This document shows positions 11,271-21,903 of a stretch of 64,000 nucleotides of DNA, piece by piece. The position numbers and the translations under genes are program-made. Every line of letters begins with the position of its first letter. Position 1 is the first letter of the stretch. Source of the DNA: Gentiana macrophylla (Eukaryota; Streptophyta; Magnoliopsida; Gentianales; Gentianaceae); contig CM047806.1 in NCBI GenBank assembly GCA_026214975.1, forward strand, positions 96,061,811 through 96,125,810, written 5' to 3'. Below the pieces are notes generated by a model, which saw only the letters and a program-made list of their open reading frames with translations, was not told the origin of the DNA and did not search any database.

Positions 11271-11810
11271 TTCCAAATATCGTCTAACTAGTGTCATTAT
11301 ATTCATGATTTTCCAATTTCTCGATTTTACAAAAACTTCCTTGTGTAGACACTACAAAATTAAAATTTCACCAAGAATTTTATAATCCTAATACATTAGG
11401 ACTTTATGAATTTTTAATAATTCAAAAAAAATAAATCACAGAATTTAAAGCTCTCATAGCTTATCGGTTCCAAATACCGTCTAACTAATGTCAACTTATT
11501 CATGATTTTCCAATTTTCCGATCATTTAGAAAACTCTTGTGTAGACAATACACAACAAAAATTCACCAATGAATTTTATAGTCCTAATTTTATCATGATA
11601 AAAATTTAGGATCTCAGAATTTTCCAATAATCAAAAAACAATAAATCAAGAAAAACAACCACCAACTTCTCGGTTCCAAATACCGTCTAGTTGTTGCCAA
11701 TTTTTCATGATTTTCCAATTTTTTTCTTTGACTAGCAAAATTCTAATTTATGTAGACACTACATGACTAAAATCCTGAAGGATTCATAATCCTAAATCAA
11801 GTTTATCATG
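11271..11810. repeat. About 200-bp tandem repeat, three copies, in element A
   Basis: Units start at 11,271, 11,468 and 11,674 with TTCCAAATACCGTCTA. Each contains TTCATGATTTTCCAATTT and a short dyad of the type GTGTAGACACTAC. Element B holds about one copy (25,620-25,750). Confidence 0.75.
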
Positions 11811-12134
11811 TGAATTTTATATCCCGATAAAATTTTGTTTCCTTTAATTAATTTAATTTATTATTAATCTAAATTAATTATCGTTTTCATACATGTCTAA
11901 TTAATGACAAAATTAATTTTCTACATATATGCATATGCTAGGAGTGGAATTCATGAATATGATGCATGGCATTGTTATATCACATAAATAATCACATAAG
12001 AAAATAAATGAGAAAAATAAACCACTGAGATGGACTTTTGGTACCTCCGTATCTAACCTGTAAATTTAAAATTAAATAAATAAATAAACCCTACGATTAA
12101 AGGATTTACTAATCTCTAATTTATCCTGCCGCCG

Positions 12135-12417
12135 CTCTGTATAATAATAAACTACTCAGTTTCTTGAACAAATGAGCTCTTAGTTGAGTTGGTCGGATGC
12201 CTCTTCTCCTATTGTGGTAGCACGGGTTCGATTCTGGGCTCCTGCAACTATTTTTTCCTTTATTCACCAAAACGGCAACTTTTCTGGAAAAATTTGATCA
12301 ATAATGCGTCAAGGATGATTCAAACCCTTGACCTACAGGTTGATCTAACACATCTTGACCACTGCGCCGCCGACTTGTTCTTCCATAAAAGCTTCGACTT
12401 TTAATTATATACAACAG
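12135..12417. mobile_element. SINE-like insertion with two tRNA-like heads
   Basis: Flanked by an 8-bp direct repeat TGCCGCCG (12,127-12,134 and 12,418-12,425). On the + strand GAGCTC at 12,174 pairs with GGGCTC near 12,240, with an A-box-like TTAGTTGAGTTGGTCGG (12,180-12,196) and a B box GGTTCGATTC (12,225-12,234). On the - strand a second B-box-like GGTTTGAATC (12,317-12,326) and an A-box-like GCAGTGGTCAAGATG sit in the opposite direction. The segment is missing from element B. No functional tRNA fold was confirmed. Confidence 0.45.
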
Positions 12418-12667
12418 TGCCGCCGGAAAAATAAATAATTCTAATTTCTAGAAAATTAAATTACAACAAATAAATTACATAATTTCGTAAACACGGAAAA
12501 ATTGGGTTTACAATAGATCTAACGGTAAACAAGCAACAACCCCAATCCATCTCGTCAACCATAAACATTCAACACTCATATATATAAAAAAAATATAAAG
12601 ATGCAATTTTTATTCAATTCAACTCCTTATTAATTAATTATGCAATCAAGATCGCAAAATCGCTTTA

Positions 12668-12684
12668 ACCTCACTCCGATACCA
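12668..12684 (-). other. Primer binding site of element A
   Basis: On the - strand TGGTATCGGAGTGAGG follows the LTR end after two bases (CA, TG, then TGGTA). It resembles the initiator-Met tRNA 3' end complement (TGGTATCAGAGC) with changes, and the same two-base spacer is seen in element B. Confidence 0.7.
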
Positions 12685-12686
12685 CA

Positions 12687-14455
12687 TGCTGGATACACAA
12701 AAACCTGAATCCGGAATTGGATCGTCAGATCTGATTCACATCACCGATCGAGACACTCGATCATGCACATCGAAAGCTACGAATTAAATTCGCATGCGAT
12801 TTTACCACAATTTAATCCACATAATTAATTAATATAACAACAAGAAGGTCGAAAATTTACCCAATAGAAGAGAAGCCGTGACCTTCCGGATTGTATCTCC
12901 AAGCAACGACTGGTGGACGTCGATCCTCGTAGTAGAACCTCCTCGAATATGCTTAAGAAAAACCTTAGTTTTTCTTCTCCCAATGGTTAAGACAAGAAAA
13001 CAAAATTTCTCTCTTTTTTATTCAAAAGAACCGGTGTCCCTTTTGTTTAAAAATGGTGTTGGATTAATAATCATTTTGTGTTGGGCGAAACTCTTTTTTT
13101 ATAGGAAAATAACCAATAGTTTGAGAGTTTATCTTATACACACAAATTTATTTTTTCCTTTAAGGAAAAATGAAACAATTATCCAATAGAAAAACAAATT
13201 TCCTATTTATCTAATAAGAAAACTAATTTCTTATTTATAATTATTTAACACATAAACAATTATTTTCCACATTATAATTAATTAGAAGAAAATTTCTTTT
13301 CCCAAAATCAATAAAATGTGGCACCATTTTTATGCCAACTGGAATTATAGAAAATGTCTTTTCTATATTATATAATATTTACCGAATAAATAATATTTGC
13401 ATATTCATTAAATAGACCAACGATTTAATTTATTCTCGAGGTTCCACAAAACGAGACTTCACTCGCGTGTTAGGAGCCAACCTGGGGACCATGGACCTAT
13501 AACCAGTAGCTACAATAAATTGAATAAAATATTCATTGAACAGAACATTTCTACTCAACTTATTAATTTCGGAATTACGCCACCATAAATCCGAAACTGA
13601 ACTCTATCGATTATAGATATAACTTATTCTCAAAGCGTCGAGTCAAAAAGTGTCCATTGATATAATCATTACATACAGACTAACCCTCCATAGACTATCC
13701 GTAATGAAGCGAGATTATTTCTGTATACCTTATTCATTACATCTTATCATTATTTACCATTAACCCACTAGTGATCAATTAGATCATAACCAATATGAAC
13801 TCGGCCGATTGATCAGTTTAGAAGATTAATAAATAAGGGGATTGTCTTTCTACTTCCCGCAGGAAGGAATGGATTCAATAACTGTGAGACACACACTCCT
13901 CACTCATTCCAGAATAGTGCCAACGTGAAAGTGATTCGGACCGCGCCTCTTAGTAATCTTTAACGAACACATCAAACCCTATCTTGAAACAAGCACGAGT
14001 CTGCAATCACTTCAGGATTAAGGATAATCCATATATGATCATCTTGTGATTTAATAAGATTTCTCAATCACGGAATTATATGAGAAATGCAGATTAATCG
14101 GTCCAGTCCTATATGACTACATCATATATAAATGTCTCACTTAGATAACCAACATCGACGGTCCGGATAAGACAGTCACACCTTAAAGTGTTCTGGGAGC
14201 ATTAATGGTGGTTTAATCAGTAGACCCCATACTTTGATTAAGTTCACCACGGACTAACAGTTCAAGTGTATCACCATAAACTTAATCCTCACGTGTGACA
14301 CACACTAAGTTATATGGCTACATATGATACAACTTGGGGTTTTCAGCAATGTATTACTTACAAGCACGAAGCAAATAATAAGATAAGAATAAATCAGTCA
14401 TTTATTAATTATAAAAACAATTACAGAAATTGTCTTTCGGGCACTGCTTCCAACA
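12687..14455 (-). repeat. 5' LTR of element A
   Basis: On the - strand it begins TGTTGGAAGCAGTGCCCGAA and ends ATCCAGCA. It is 1,769 bp, close to the 1.73 kb of element B, and shares long stretches with it, including GGGAAGTAGA before the direct words GACA and CCCTTATTT. A TATA-like CCTATAAAAAAAG lies on the - strand near 13,096-13,104. Confidence 0.85.
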
Positions 14456-15700
14456 AAACCTCGGTATATATGGACACCCACAAGGTTCACTCACAACCTC
14501 GATAAGTCCGGTTTGGAATCCTCCAACGTGAGAAAACTCACCAAAACTTAAATTTTCAAATAAAATATTTATCTCAAAATTTTTCTGACTACAAGGAGTA
14601 CTACTAAAGCCTTTTGAAATAAATAAAACAACTCCTAGACAACGTGGGACAAAATTAAATAATAAAAATTAAAAAAAACTAATAATAAATAATAATAATA
14701 ATCTAATAAAAAATTTCTTGGAAACAATTTGGGATAAATGCACTCCAATCCAAAATGTCTAATCTTCGATCACATCATCTCGAATCAATAGGACGTCATA
14801 AAATATATCCGCACTTGCCAATCTCAAAGAAACACAAAAAGACACCAATCGAACGCCTGGATCAAATAAGAGCCGGATAGACATACTGAATCCAATGACA
14901 TGTTTTGTTGATGATTCATACGTCATACATGCAATATCATAACGCTCCTTCGGCAAAATGCACTCATGGATGACTCCTTGTGAAACAGTAAGATAAGAAT
15001 AGCAAGTATCAATCGGATATGCATCAATAAATGGAGCAAAGAGGTCCACAAATTGGTGCTCCGGTTGCTAACAACGGGCTCACGAACATAAATAACCTGC
15101 GGCAAGATAAGAGCCGGATCATCTTCAAGTGAAGGATTTTCAGGGACCTGTAAGGATGGAAAAACAAAATGCAAACAGGTATTGAGTACAACAAAAAATT
15201 TCTTCTCCTCCGTGCGTTCTGTCTCATTTTCCTCCATTTTCTCCATAAAATTGGTTGATTCTCCTCTACCATGCCCTCATTGTTGCTTTTCAACTCCTCC
15301 TCTCGAGTGTTAGCAATCTATACGGCAGTCTCCACAACCTTCTCTAGGAGATTAACATTCACCTGGTCGTCCTTGGGTGATTTCCCAAGTAAACTACACA
15401 TATTCTACCAAAAACTAGAGCAATTATAATAGTAATGATCACTCATTTTACACTGATCGCAATAAATAAAATACAACACTGGAGAAGTTTTCTACCACCA
15501 TGCTAACCTCTACCACCTCCTCTTTTCATTAATTGTTTCTGATATTGAGCCATTATCTCATCCGCCAATAACCGAATACGAGTATCACGAGAATTATCCG
15601 TTCCCGTGGTGAGCTCTTTCGACATGATTAAAGTTCAAGACCAAAGAACCTATATACGGACCTAGGGCTTTGGTTGGGACAATTGAAAGTGGATAGAACC
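14456..15700 (-). mobile_element. Element H: 3' end and LTR part of a Ty3-like element
   Basis: The - strand of 14,456-14,750 (TTTGGTGAGTTTTCTCACGT, then ACCGGACTTATCGAGG) matches the LTR of element F at 40,150-40,440 and is cut by element A exactly at 14,455. Above it, the - strand frame 14,759-15,049 ends DSRDDVIED-like just before the LTR, in the place where F has its pol tail. The remaining frames up to about 15,300 show frameshifts and no domain I can name. The upper limit toward F is uncertain. Confidence 0.45.
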
Positions 15701-15810
15701 GAAAAGAAAATAGAAAAAAAGAATTTTTTTTATTGTTTTTGTTTCGCAACAGGATGAATACCAAACAATAAGACTATATGCTGGGAATTAAAATTCTTTT
15801 GGTGGATATT

Positions 15811-16680
15811 TGGTTTCCGGTATTTAAGGGTACAAATTATCCTGATGCGTTTCTAGATTCGGTGCGTAAAGTGGAGTAGATTTTTCTGTGTAATAACTAC
15901 TCGGAGAAAAACAAAGTGCGGTTGGCAACGCTTGAGTTTGAGGGATACGCAGAAATTTGGTGGGAACAACTGATTGTTAGTAGGCGTAGGGCAAGGGATG
16001 ACCTTCTCAAGACATGGAATGAACTTAAGCGGGAAATGAAGCAAATTATAGTGAACAATACCGAAAATCACAAACACTTACACATGGTAATCAGTCCATG
16101 GATGATTACTATCAAGAGATGGAGATGACTTTGATTCACACAGGTACAGAAGAGGATTCTGAGGCAACCATGGATAGATTTTTGAGTGATTTGAGGCTTG
16201 AGATTGCACACCCGGTTGAAATGAAAGATTTTGATACTTTGGAGAAGATGGTTCATGCAGCAATTTGGACAGAAAAGCATTTGAAGAAACAAAATTCAGG
16301 TAATTTCTATTCTTATCGTTCTTTTCACCTTAGAGATGTTGGCTCGCGTTCTAGCCCACCAAGGCTGAACCGTTTGTCTTCCAATGAGGCTTACAAAGCT
16401 AAGGAAAACAATAATGGTAAATCTCAAGCCACACCACATCAACCCACTCACGAGCTTAGATGTTACAAGTGCAAATGTATTGGGCATAAGGCAGGTGATT
16501 GTGCGAATAAACGAGTAATGGTTGTTGTAGGAGAAAAGAATGGTGAAAAGGAATACATGTCACAACCCGAAGAGGAAAAGGGAAGTGATTCTGATGAGAG
16601 TTGGAGAACGTAATTATAGACCCACCCGAGACTGGACTTGAAGGATTTCTTTGTGTGAGTAAGAAAGTTGTGGATTACAG
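15811..16680 (+). pseudogene. Element F gag (Ty3, retrotransposon gag family)
   Basis: Reads PVFKGTNYPDAFLDSVRKVE, a TAG at about 15,878, then NNYSEKNKVRLATLEFEGYA, EIWWEQL and DLLKTWNELKREM. After a frameshift near 16,080 come SMDDYYQEMEM and AHPVEMKDFDTLEKMVHAAI. A CCHC knuckle CYKCKCIGHKAGDCANKRVM (about 16,461-16,505) binds RNA. The order matches Retrotrans_gag (PF03732) of plant Ty3 chromovirus-type elements. After the knuckle an acidic linker continues (PPETGLEGFLCVSKK) until sequence identity is lost near 16,680. The protease half that should follow is found at 21,290. Confidence 0.85.
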
Positions 16681-16689
16681 ATAAGTCCA

Positions 16690-18985
16690 CCATATGTGGT
16701 TATTCTTGGATCGTTTTGGCCTGTTTTAATGTCTATTTTGTGATTTTCGTATAATAAATTGCCTCTTTTGGACTAGGTTACTGTTGTGGCTTTAATATTT
16801 TGCAGATTTGATGAATCTGAGCATAAAATACAATGAAAATGAGCTAAAATGGAGTTAAAATCATGAAGTCATAAAGAATCACACCTAGGTGTGAAAGAAT
16901 GGAACATGTTGTGATTATTATTCAAATTTTTTATAGGTCAACAAAATATTCTGATTGGTGGAGACACTTTCCTATGTTGATTTCAAGAGATCGCGTGAAA
17001 AAAAGAGCAAAATAAGGAAAATAATGCGACACTTTATCCTATTTTCTAGGAAATTTACTTTCCGAAAAAATTGTGTCATTTATCTCCTAGGCTATTTTGG
17101 GGTTGCACTTCTTTATTGACTCCTTTTTTTGCTTGAGTTTTTTCTTTTGAATTTTTTTCTCTTTTTTTATGTGAAATAATATTCAAGACACAAAACAGAC
17201 TCCCCTAAGCTTAATTTCTTTGCAATCGAGCTTTCAGAATTTAATAGTCAACATCCCACTAATCTTAAGGCCGGGAAAAATAGAAATTTAGGCTATTCAA
17301 TTTTTTTTTTAATTTGATTAAGGTTATAAAATTTGGCTAGGTCAAAGATCAAGTAAAGGTCAAGGCTCAAGGGTGTTAGATGTGGGTAAAAGGGGAAACG
17401 AATGCCTTAATCATTTCAATGTGCATGCAAGTACCATGGCAAACGTCAATATGATGCAACACAAGTTCTAGAGGAACAAAATCAAGGAAGAGAAAAATAA
17501 ATGCTCATTTTGGGTGAGACTGAAGTGGTCAGTCATTATGGCTGGAACATCTCACCGGGACAGTTTGTCTACTTACTCAGTCTCATTCATTCTCAACAAA
17601 AATCAATCCACAATTACTTGTGGTTTATCAAGTAGAATCAAACATATATTATCATGCATCTTCCATATCAAAGTAGACCTTACCAATTTTCATGCATTTG
17701 AAATCATACTCGAGATGACTATGTGTTATCCAAGCAAGACATGGACTCAAAACAACTCTCAACTCATAAACTCTAAAACTTTACCCAAGTGACTTTTATT
17801 GACTCTTTTTTATTGACCCTAAGACAAAAGACTTGAATAACAACCAAGGAAAATTCACAAATTACCCACCCCTACACGTATATATTGCATTGTCCCCAAT
17901 GTTATTAAATGAAAGCAAGTGAGGGCAGGAATGAAACTCACCGAATCATGATGCCGGAAGCTCAGACGGAACGAGGAGAGAGCACGAGCGATCAAGGTGG
18001 AAGCACGTCGTTCGGCACTCAAAGAAATTGTATGTGCATGGAGCAAAGTGTTCGTAGTGGCCGAAGTGGTCACCGTCCACTGAATTACGTGGTGGTGGAA
18101 TAAGGTTGGGTGTGGGTTGAGTGTGGTCGGAATGGGTGCCAAGTGGCTCGGTTTGGCCGGAATCCGCAAAAAGGGAGATTGGCCGGATTACGATATGTGG
18201 GTGGCATGGTTGATGGAATTTTGAGGTATAATGGTGTTCAAGGGGAAGAAGTAGTGGTTTTCGGGTGAGTAGTGGCTGGAATCGGCCATGAGGTGGTCAT
18301 GTGATGGTTTAGGATAGTGAGGAAAAATAGATTAGATGAAGTAAATTGGTGGAGAAAAATGATGGTCCGTCGCCAGACTCCGGCGACCGGTGGTGGTCGG
18401 AAAGGTGGGGTGGTCTTTTTCCGGTGATCAGAGTTGTGGGAGGTGCTGGTAGGAGGTGGTGGCCCATCTGTATGAGAGTGGTAGTGAAAGGAGAGGAAGA
18501 GGGAAACGGTAAAAAAGAAAAAAGTTTTTTTTTTTAGACATGAGGATCCCTCTGATAAAATCACACCCTGGGTGTGAAACTCAGGTTATAGGGAATTGGG
18601 TTTTTTTTTTAGGGAGAGAAGAATCACATGGTACACCTTGGGTGTGAAACACTCGTGAATGGTGCATCTAATTTTTTTTTTTGAGATCAAAGCAGCTGCA
18701 AATTTTTTTTTGTTTCGCTTTAAAAGACCGTCTCAAATCACACCACGAAATTTTGTGTCTTTCTCCATGCTAAAGTTTCCACTCTATGGCCTCAAAATCC
18801 GCAAGTTTCTCTCGTGTAAAGTAACCTGGCTGCAAAACCAACTCCAAAAACGAAGACGACGCAAGACAAAACAAACAAAGTCCAATGGACCGTGAAGAAA
18901 AAACTCTTCCTTTATTTATTCATTAAACAAGAAAAAAATAAAATAAAAGAAAAACACACCCTGAATTTATAGTCTTCAGTTGGAC
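16690..18985. other. Retroelement insertion region, LTR-like
   Basis: Separates F's gag from its protease. It contains perfect or near-perfect dyads TCACACCTAGGTGTGA (16,879-16,894), TCACACCCTGGGTGTGA (18,561-18,577) and ACACCTTGGGTGTGA (about 18,633), T-rich and A-rich tracts, and G-rich purine sequence at 18,040-18,500. No recognised protein. It may be the 3' part of element G or a separate LTR. The edges are not fixed. Confidence 0.4.
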
Positions 18986-18989
18986 TATC

Positions 18990-20100
18990 TTTATACATCA
19001 TTAGGGAGGACTAAGCCAAAGAAGGGCATCTCTCTGCATTTTTCTCCACATATCGAGGATATTAACAAGGTTTTTTAGATATAGCATTGGAAGCCTATAA
19101 TCATGTCTTCTCAAAAAGTGATTAATCAATTTAGCTCTAAAGAAAGAAGTGCATCCTAACAATTTATTAATATCTTTATCAATGCTCATGACAAATCTAA
19201 GAGAATTATGGACTATTAGAGGTGCAACATCTATATAATCCATATGCTCAACATTCATAAATTCAACATCGTTATTCAAAGAAGGATAACTAACATTATC
19301 AAATGAGTTAGAGTCAAGCATGGTAATGCTACCTCCCTTTTCATTTTCTTCTTGCCTCGTCAATGCTAAATCCGGAATTACTGCACCATTATCTTGTGAA
19401 TGTGGTTCAAATTTCCATGTGGCTCCACTCTTGTTAATACGAAAGCCGAAGCACTCTGCAATCTTTGAGAAAGAATCACCGAAAACATTCATATCAAGAC
19501 ATTGTGGGATTTCATAAGGATCTTAGTTTATTTCATCCCCACAACTTTCAAGGACGGCATTCTGATCTTGAATCTCTATCATATGCTTATCCTTTTCAAT
19601 CTTTTTAATAACATGGCGATTACGTGCAATCAGTTCTCCAATTGTTAACTCTGTCTTATTAGTAGAAGCAATGGGATGTGAATCATTCATTCTTTCTTTG
19701 AACCGATCCCATTATTGTATGGAACTCTCTATTCTAACCTCAAGTCCATATCAAGTTCTGATTGAGGGAACGGATCTTGTTGCCAATTGCTTTGATCTTG
19801 ACCCCACGGAGAAGAAGGGTAGTTACTCCTCCCGCCATTGTATGTTGGTGTATTGAAGTTGTGGCTATATTGGAATTGATTCTCATAACTCGGACCATAG
19901 TTGTCAAAGGTATTCAATTGGTGGGATAAATAACCTCCACTACACTGAGCCTCACAATGTTTTCCACCACAATACGAACATCTCACTTGAAGCTGATTAA
20001 ACCCATATCCATACGTCGTCTCATTAATCGATGGCACAAAAGCATCAAATCCGGAGAAAAATGACTTCATCAAGCTTGGCACTTCTTTCTGCACAAGAAA
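18990..20100 (-). pseudogene. Gag-like gene of element G
   Basis: On the - strand just below a tRNA-Asp primer site. The first frame (19,729-20,094) has VRCSYCGGKHCEAQCSGGYL, a Cys/His cluster followed by an Asn/Gln/Tyr-rich tail (NFNTPTYNGGRSNYPSSPWG). This resembles the knuckle and YNPGWRNHPNFSW-type tail seen in plant Athila-like gag proteins. A frameshifted middle and a second frame (19,001-19,492, INKSGATWKFEPHS, HDYRLPMLYLKN) follow. No protease or RT follows, so the element may be gag-only. Confidence 0.55.
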
Positions 20101-20210
20101 AAGGAAAAATCAAAAGCAAAAAGGTCTCACCGTAGCAAGGTGTAGCTTTCTATGGTGAGAAAAAAATCTAGTCAAACAAAATCAAAAACACGTTCGATGT
20201 TGACACCGGA

Positions 20211-20229
20211 GTCCCCAGCAACGGCGCCA
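20211..20229 (-). other. Primer binding site of element G (tRNA-Asp type)
   Basis: The - strand reads TGGCGCCGTTGCTGGGGAC, the usual Asp-tRNA primer site of Athila-like plant elements. It lies seven bases below the LTR end, with the common AGTTTTC spacer. Confidence 0.85.
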
Positions 20230-20236
20230 GAAAACT

Positions 20237-21293
20237 TGATGTGTGATTTTCAATAGATAATCACTAAATGCTACCACAAGCGTACGGCTTATCGAGTAGT
20301 ACTTAGGATGTCGATCCCACAAGGACTTGTAGTCAATCACCAAACAATTCTCGATTTATATTTGCTAGACAAATCAAATTTTTGGAGGTTTTTATCTAAA
20401 AATCCTAAAATTAAAGAAAATAAAGAAAATCTAACTATGAACCAAGAACTTCAAGATTTTAATAGAATTCAAGATTTAAAGGTCTTTCTAGGATTTGGAT
20501 CCACCACTTACGGCGTTGTCTATACATAATTTCAACAATCTTTCTATCAATATGAATCTTCTATTTATGAAGGCCAATTATCAAATATTACACGTAAACA
20601 TCCTTTCGAACTATTATCGTGATTGTACCTAGTTTTATCCAACATTCAGTGTCCTACAATGATGAGTAAAATTAGATCCATTGAATTACCATAATTAAAT
20701 GCCACTTTAGGTTTAACCTAATTTTCATTCAAGAAATCCCTAAAGTTTCGATCTTGGTTTCTAGGTTATCAATTAATTAATACTTTTCTGTCATCAATTA
20801 ATCGAATGAAATTTCTCATGCAATCCTACGGTCATTCACTCCTTCGAGATATTATTTCCGGAAAATTACATGAATAAGCATACAAGATCAAATTCATAAA
20901 CATGAAAAAGGTCATTTATCAATAAAAAGATTGTATCTTTAAAACTATATAATCATCGCCGGGTTTCTGCTAATCCAAGAAACTAATATTTACTCTCGTA
21001 ACATATCAAGATTCCAAGAAACAATCATAGAATTCATATCTTGACGAGAAAAAATAAATAAAATAGGAAAAGAGAAGAGAGAAAAAATAAACCCGTCAAT
21101 ATATTTCATAAAACGATTCAATCAATGAAAAATCCTCGTTCTTGAATCTAAAACCTTTGTTCTTGGGGATGAGAGATGATGATGAAGAGAATAAGAGCAA
21201 TAGTCAACTAAAAAAATCAGATGGATGCGTCCCTTCTCCCTTTTTCGGCTTAAAGGATTTTTTAAAGATGAAATAGGAAGATGCTGGTGTGCA
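20237..21293 (-). repeat. 5' LTR of element G, probably truncated in U3
   Basis: On the - strand it ends AATCACACATCA before the primer site. About 80 bp inside is GTGGGATCGACATCC, a sequence common near the end of Athila-type LTRs. The other end is placed at TGCACACCAGCATC (21,293), where F protease coding begins; U3 looks short, so a truncation or a slightly different boundary is possible. I found no matching 3' LTR in the window. Confidence 0.6.
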
Positions 21294-21420
21294 CCGCGAC
21301 AACATTTTTCAAACACGTTGCTTTATAGGGAATAAGTTGGGCGGTTTGATCATCGATTCGGGTAGTTTCACCAACATTGTTAGCAAAGAATTAGTCGAAG
21401 AGATGATCATTAAGACTACT
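21290..21420 (+). pseudogene. Element F protease, N-terminal half
   Basis: Reads HRDNIFQTRCFIGNK, then LIIDSGSFTNIVSKELVEEM. The catalytic Asp is in IIDSGS, a common form in plant Ty3 elements. The frame breaks at 21,420 where element D is inserted and resumes at 39,533 with KHPQPYKLQWMDE, so the two halves flank an 18-kb insertion. The target duplication is CTACT (21,416-21,420 and 39,528-39,532). Confidence 0.9.
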
Positions 21421-21591
21421 TGTTGATCCCTTGGAAAGGCTAACATAAGTTTAGAGGGGGGGTGAATAAACTTGTCACCAAAAATTTTCCTAAACTGGAT
21501 TTAAAACAAATTAATGTTTTTCAATTAAAACTTGTGTGGATTTAAGTTGACTGAGCTGAGATTAAAACTGATTTAAGCAAAAGCTGAGTCA
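21421..21591 (-). repeat. Remnant of element D 3' LTR
   Basis: Matches 37,805-37,970 of the intact D LTR almost base for base, up to AAGCTGAGTCAA, then switches abruptly to unrelated sequence rich in CGCCCGT. Confidence 0.88.
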
Positions 21592-21903
21592 AACGCCCGT
21601 CTGGTGAATCATGACTTGAGGCCAAACGCCTGTCTGGAACCCCTGGACGCTCATTTGTGTTGTATGAGCTTCTTGAATCGGGCTGAACCTACCCAAACTC
21701 CCGTTTGGGGGTCATTTGGACGCCCGTCCAGCTGAAAAGCCAACTTTCTGAATGATGTATTAATTCTGTGGATGCCCGTCTGACTTTGCCAAACGCCCGT
21801 TCGAGGTGGCCTTCCTGCAGACGCCCGTTTAGGGTATGGCAAACGCCCGTTTGCCTTGACTCCACTCCAAACTTGGCTTTTCTTCCACTTTCATCCAACT
21901 CTC
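21592..21903 (-). repeat. Fragment J, part 1: gypsy-like LTR U3 piece
   Basis: Contains at least seven copies of ACGCC(C/T)GT(C/T)TG (21,592, 21,626, 21,719, 21,773, 21,792, 21,820, 21,842), the motif also present in solo LTRs S1 and S2. It is cut at 21,904 by element B; the other part is at 30,597-30,870, sharing the CTCTC duplication. Confidence 0.55.

Larger units (their letters stand above)
10619..14455 (-). mobile_element. Element A: LTR retrotransposon of the A/B/C family, truncated by the Tat insertion
   Basis: On the - strand it reads LTR (14,455 to 12,687), tRNA-Met-type primer site, then about 2 kb of internal region that matches element B (for example 10,740-11,160 against about 24,890-25,350). 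Homology stops at the Tat LTR edge; the rest of A lies beyond the Tat element, outside the window. No pol domains are seen. The upper edge of A cuts an LTR of element H. Confidence 0.85.

Noticed and set aside
14759..15293. Overlapping - strand frames in element H, possible host gene
   Set aside because: Frames shift repeatedly, no domain is recognised, and the segment ends at an LTR like a retrotransposon pol tail.
18346..18537. Gly/Val-rich 63-codon frame
   Set aside because: Purine-rich GGTGG-type repeats; no family match and the opposite strand is equally open.
20211..20229. Possible tRNA gene
   Set aside because: Only the 3' end complement of Asp tRNA is present, so it is a primer site; the same holds for the Met-type sites of A, B, D and E.
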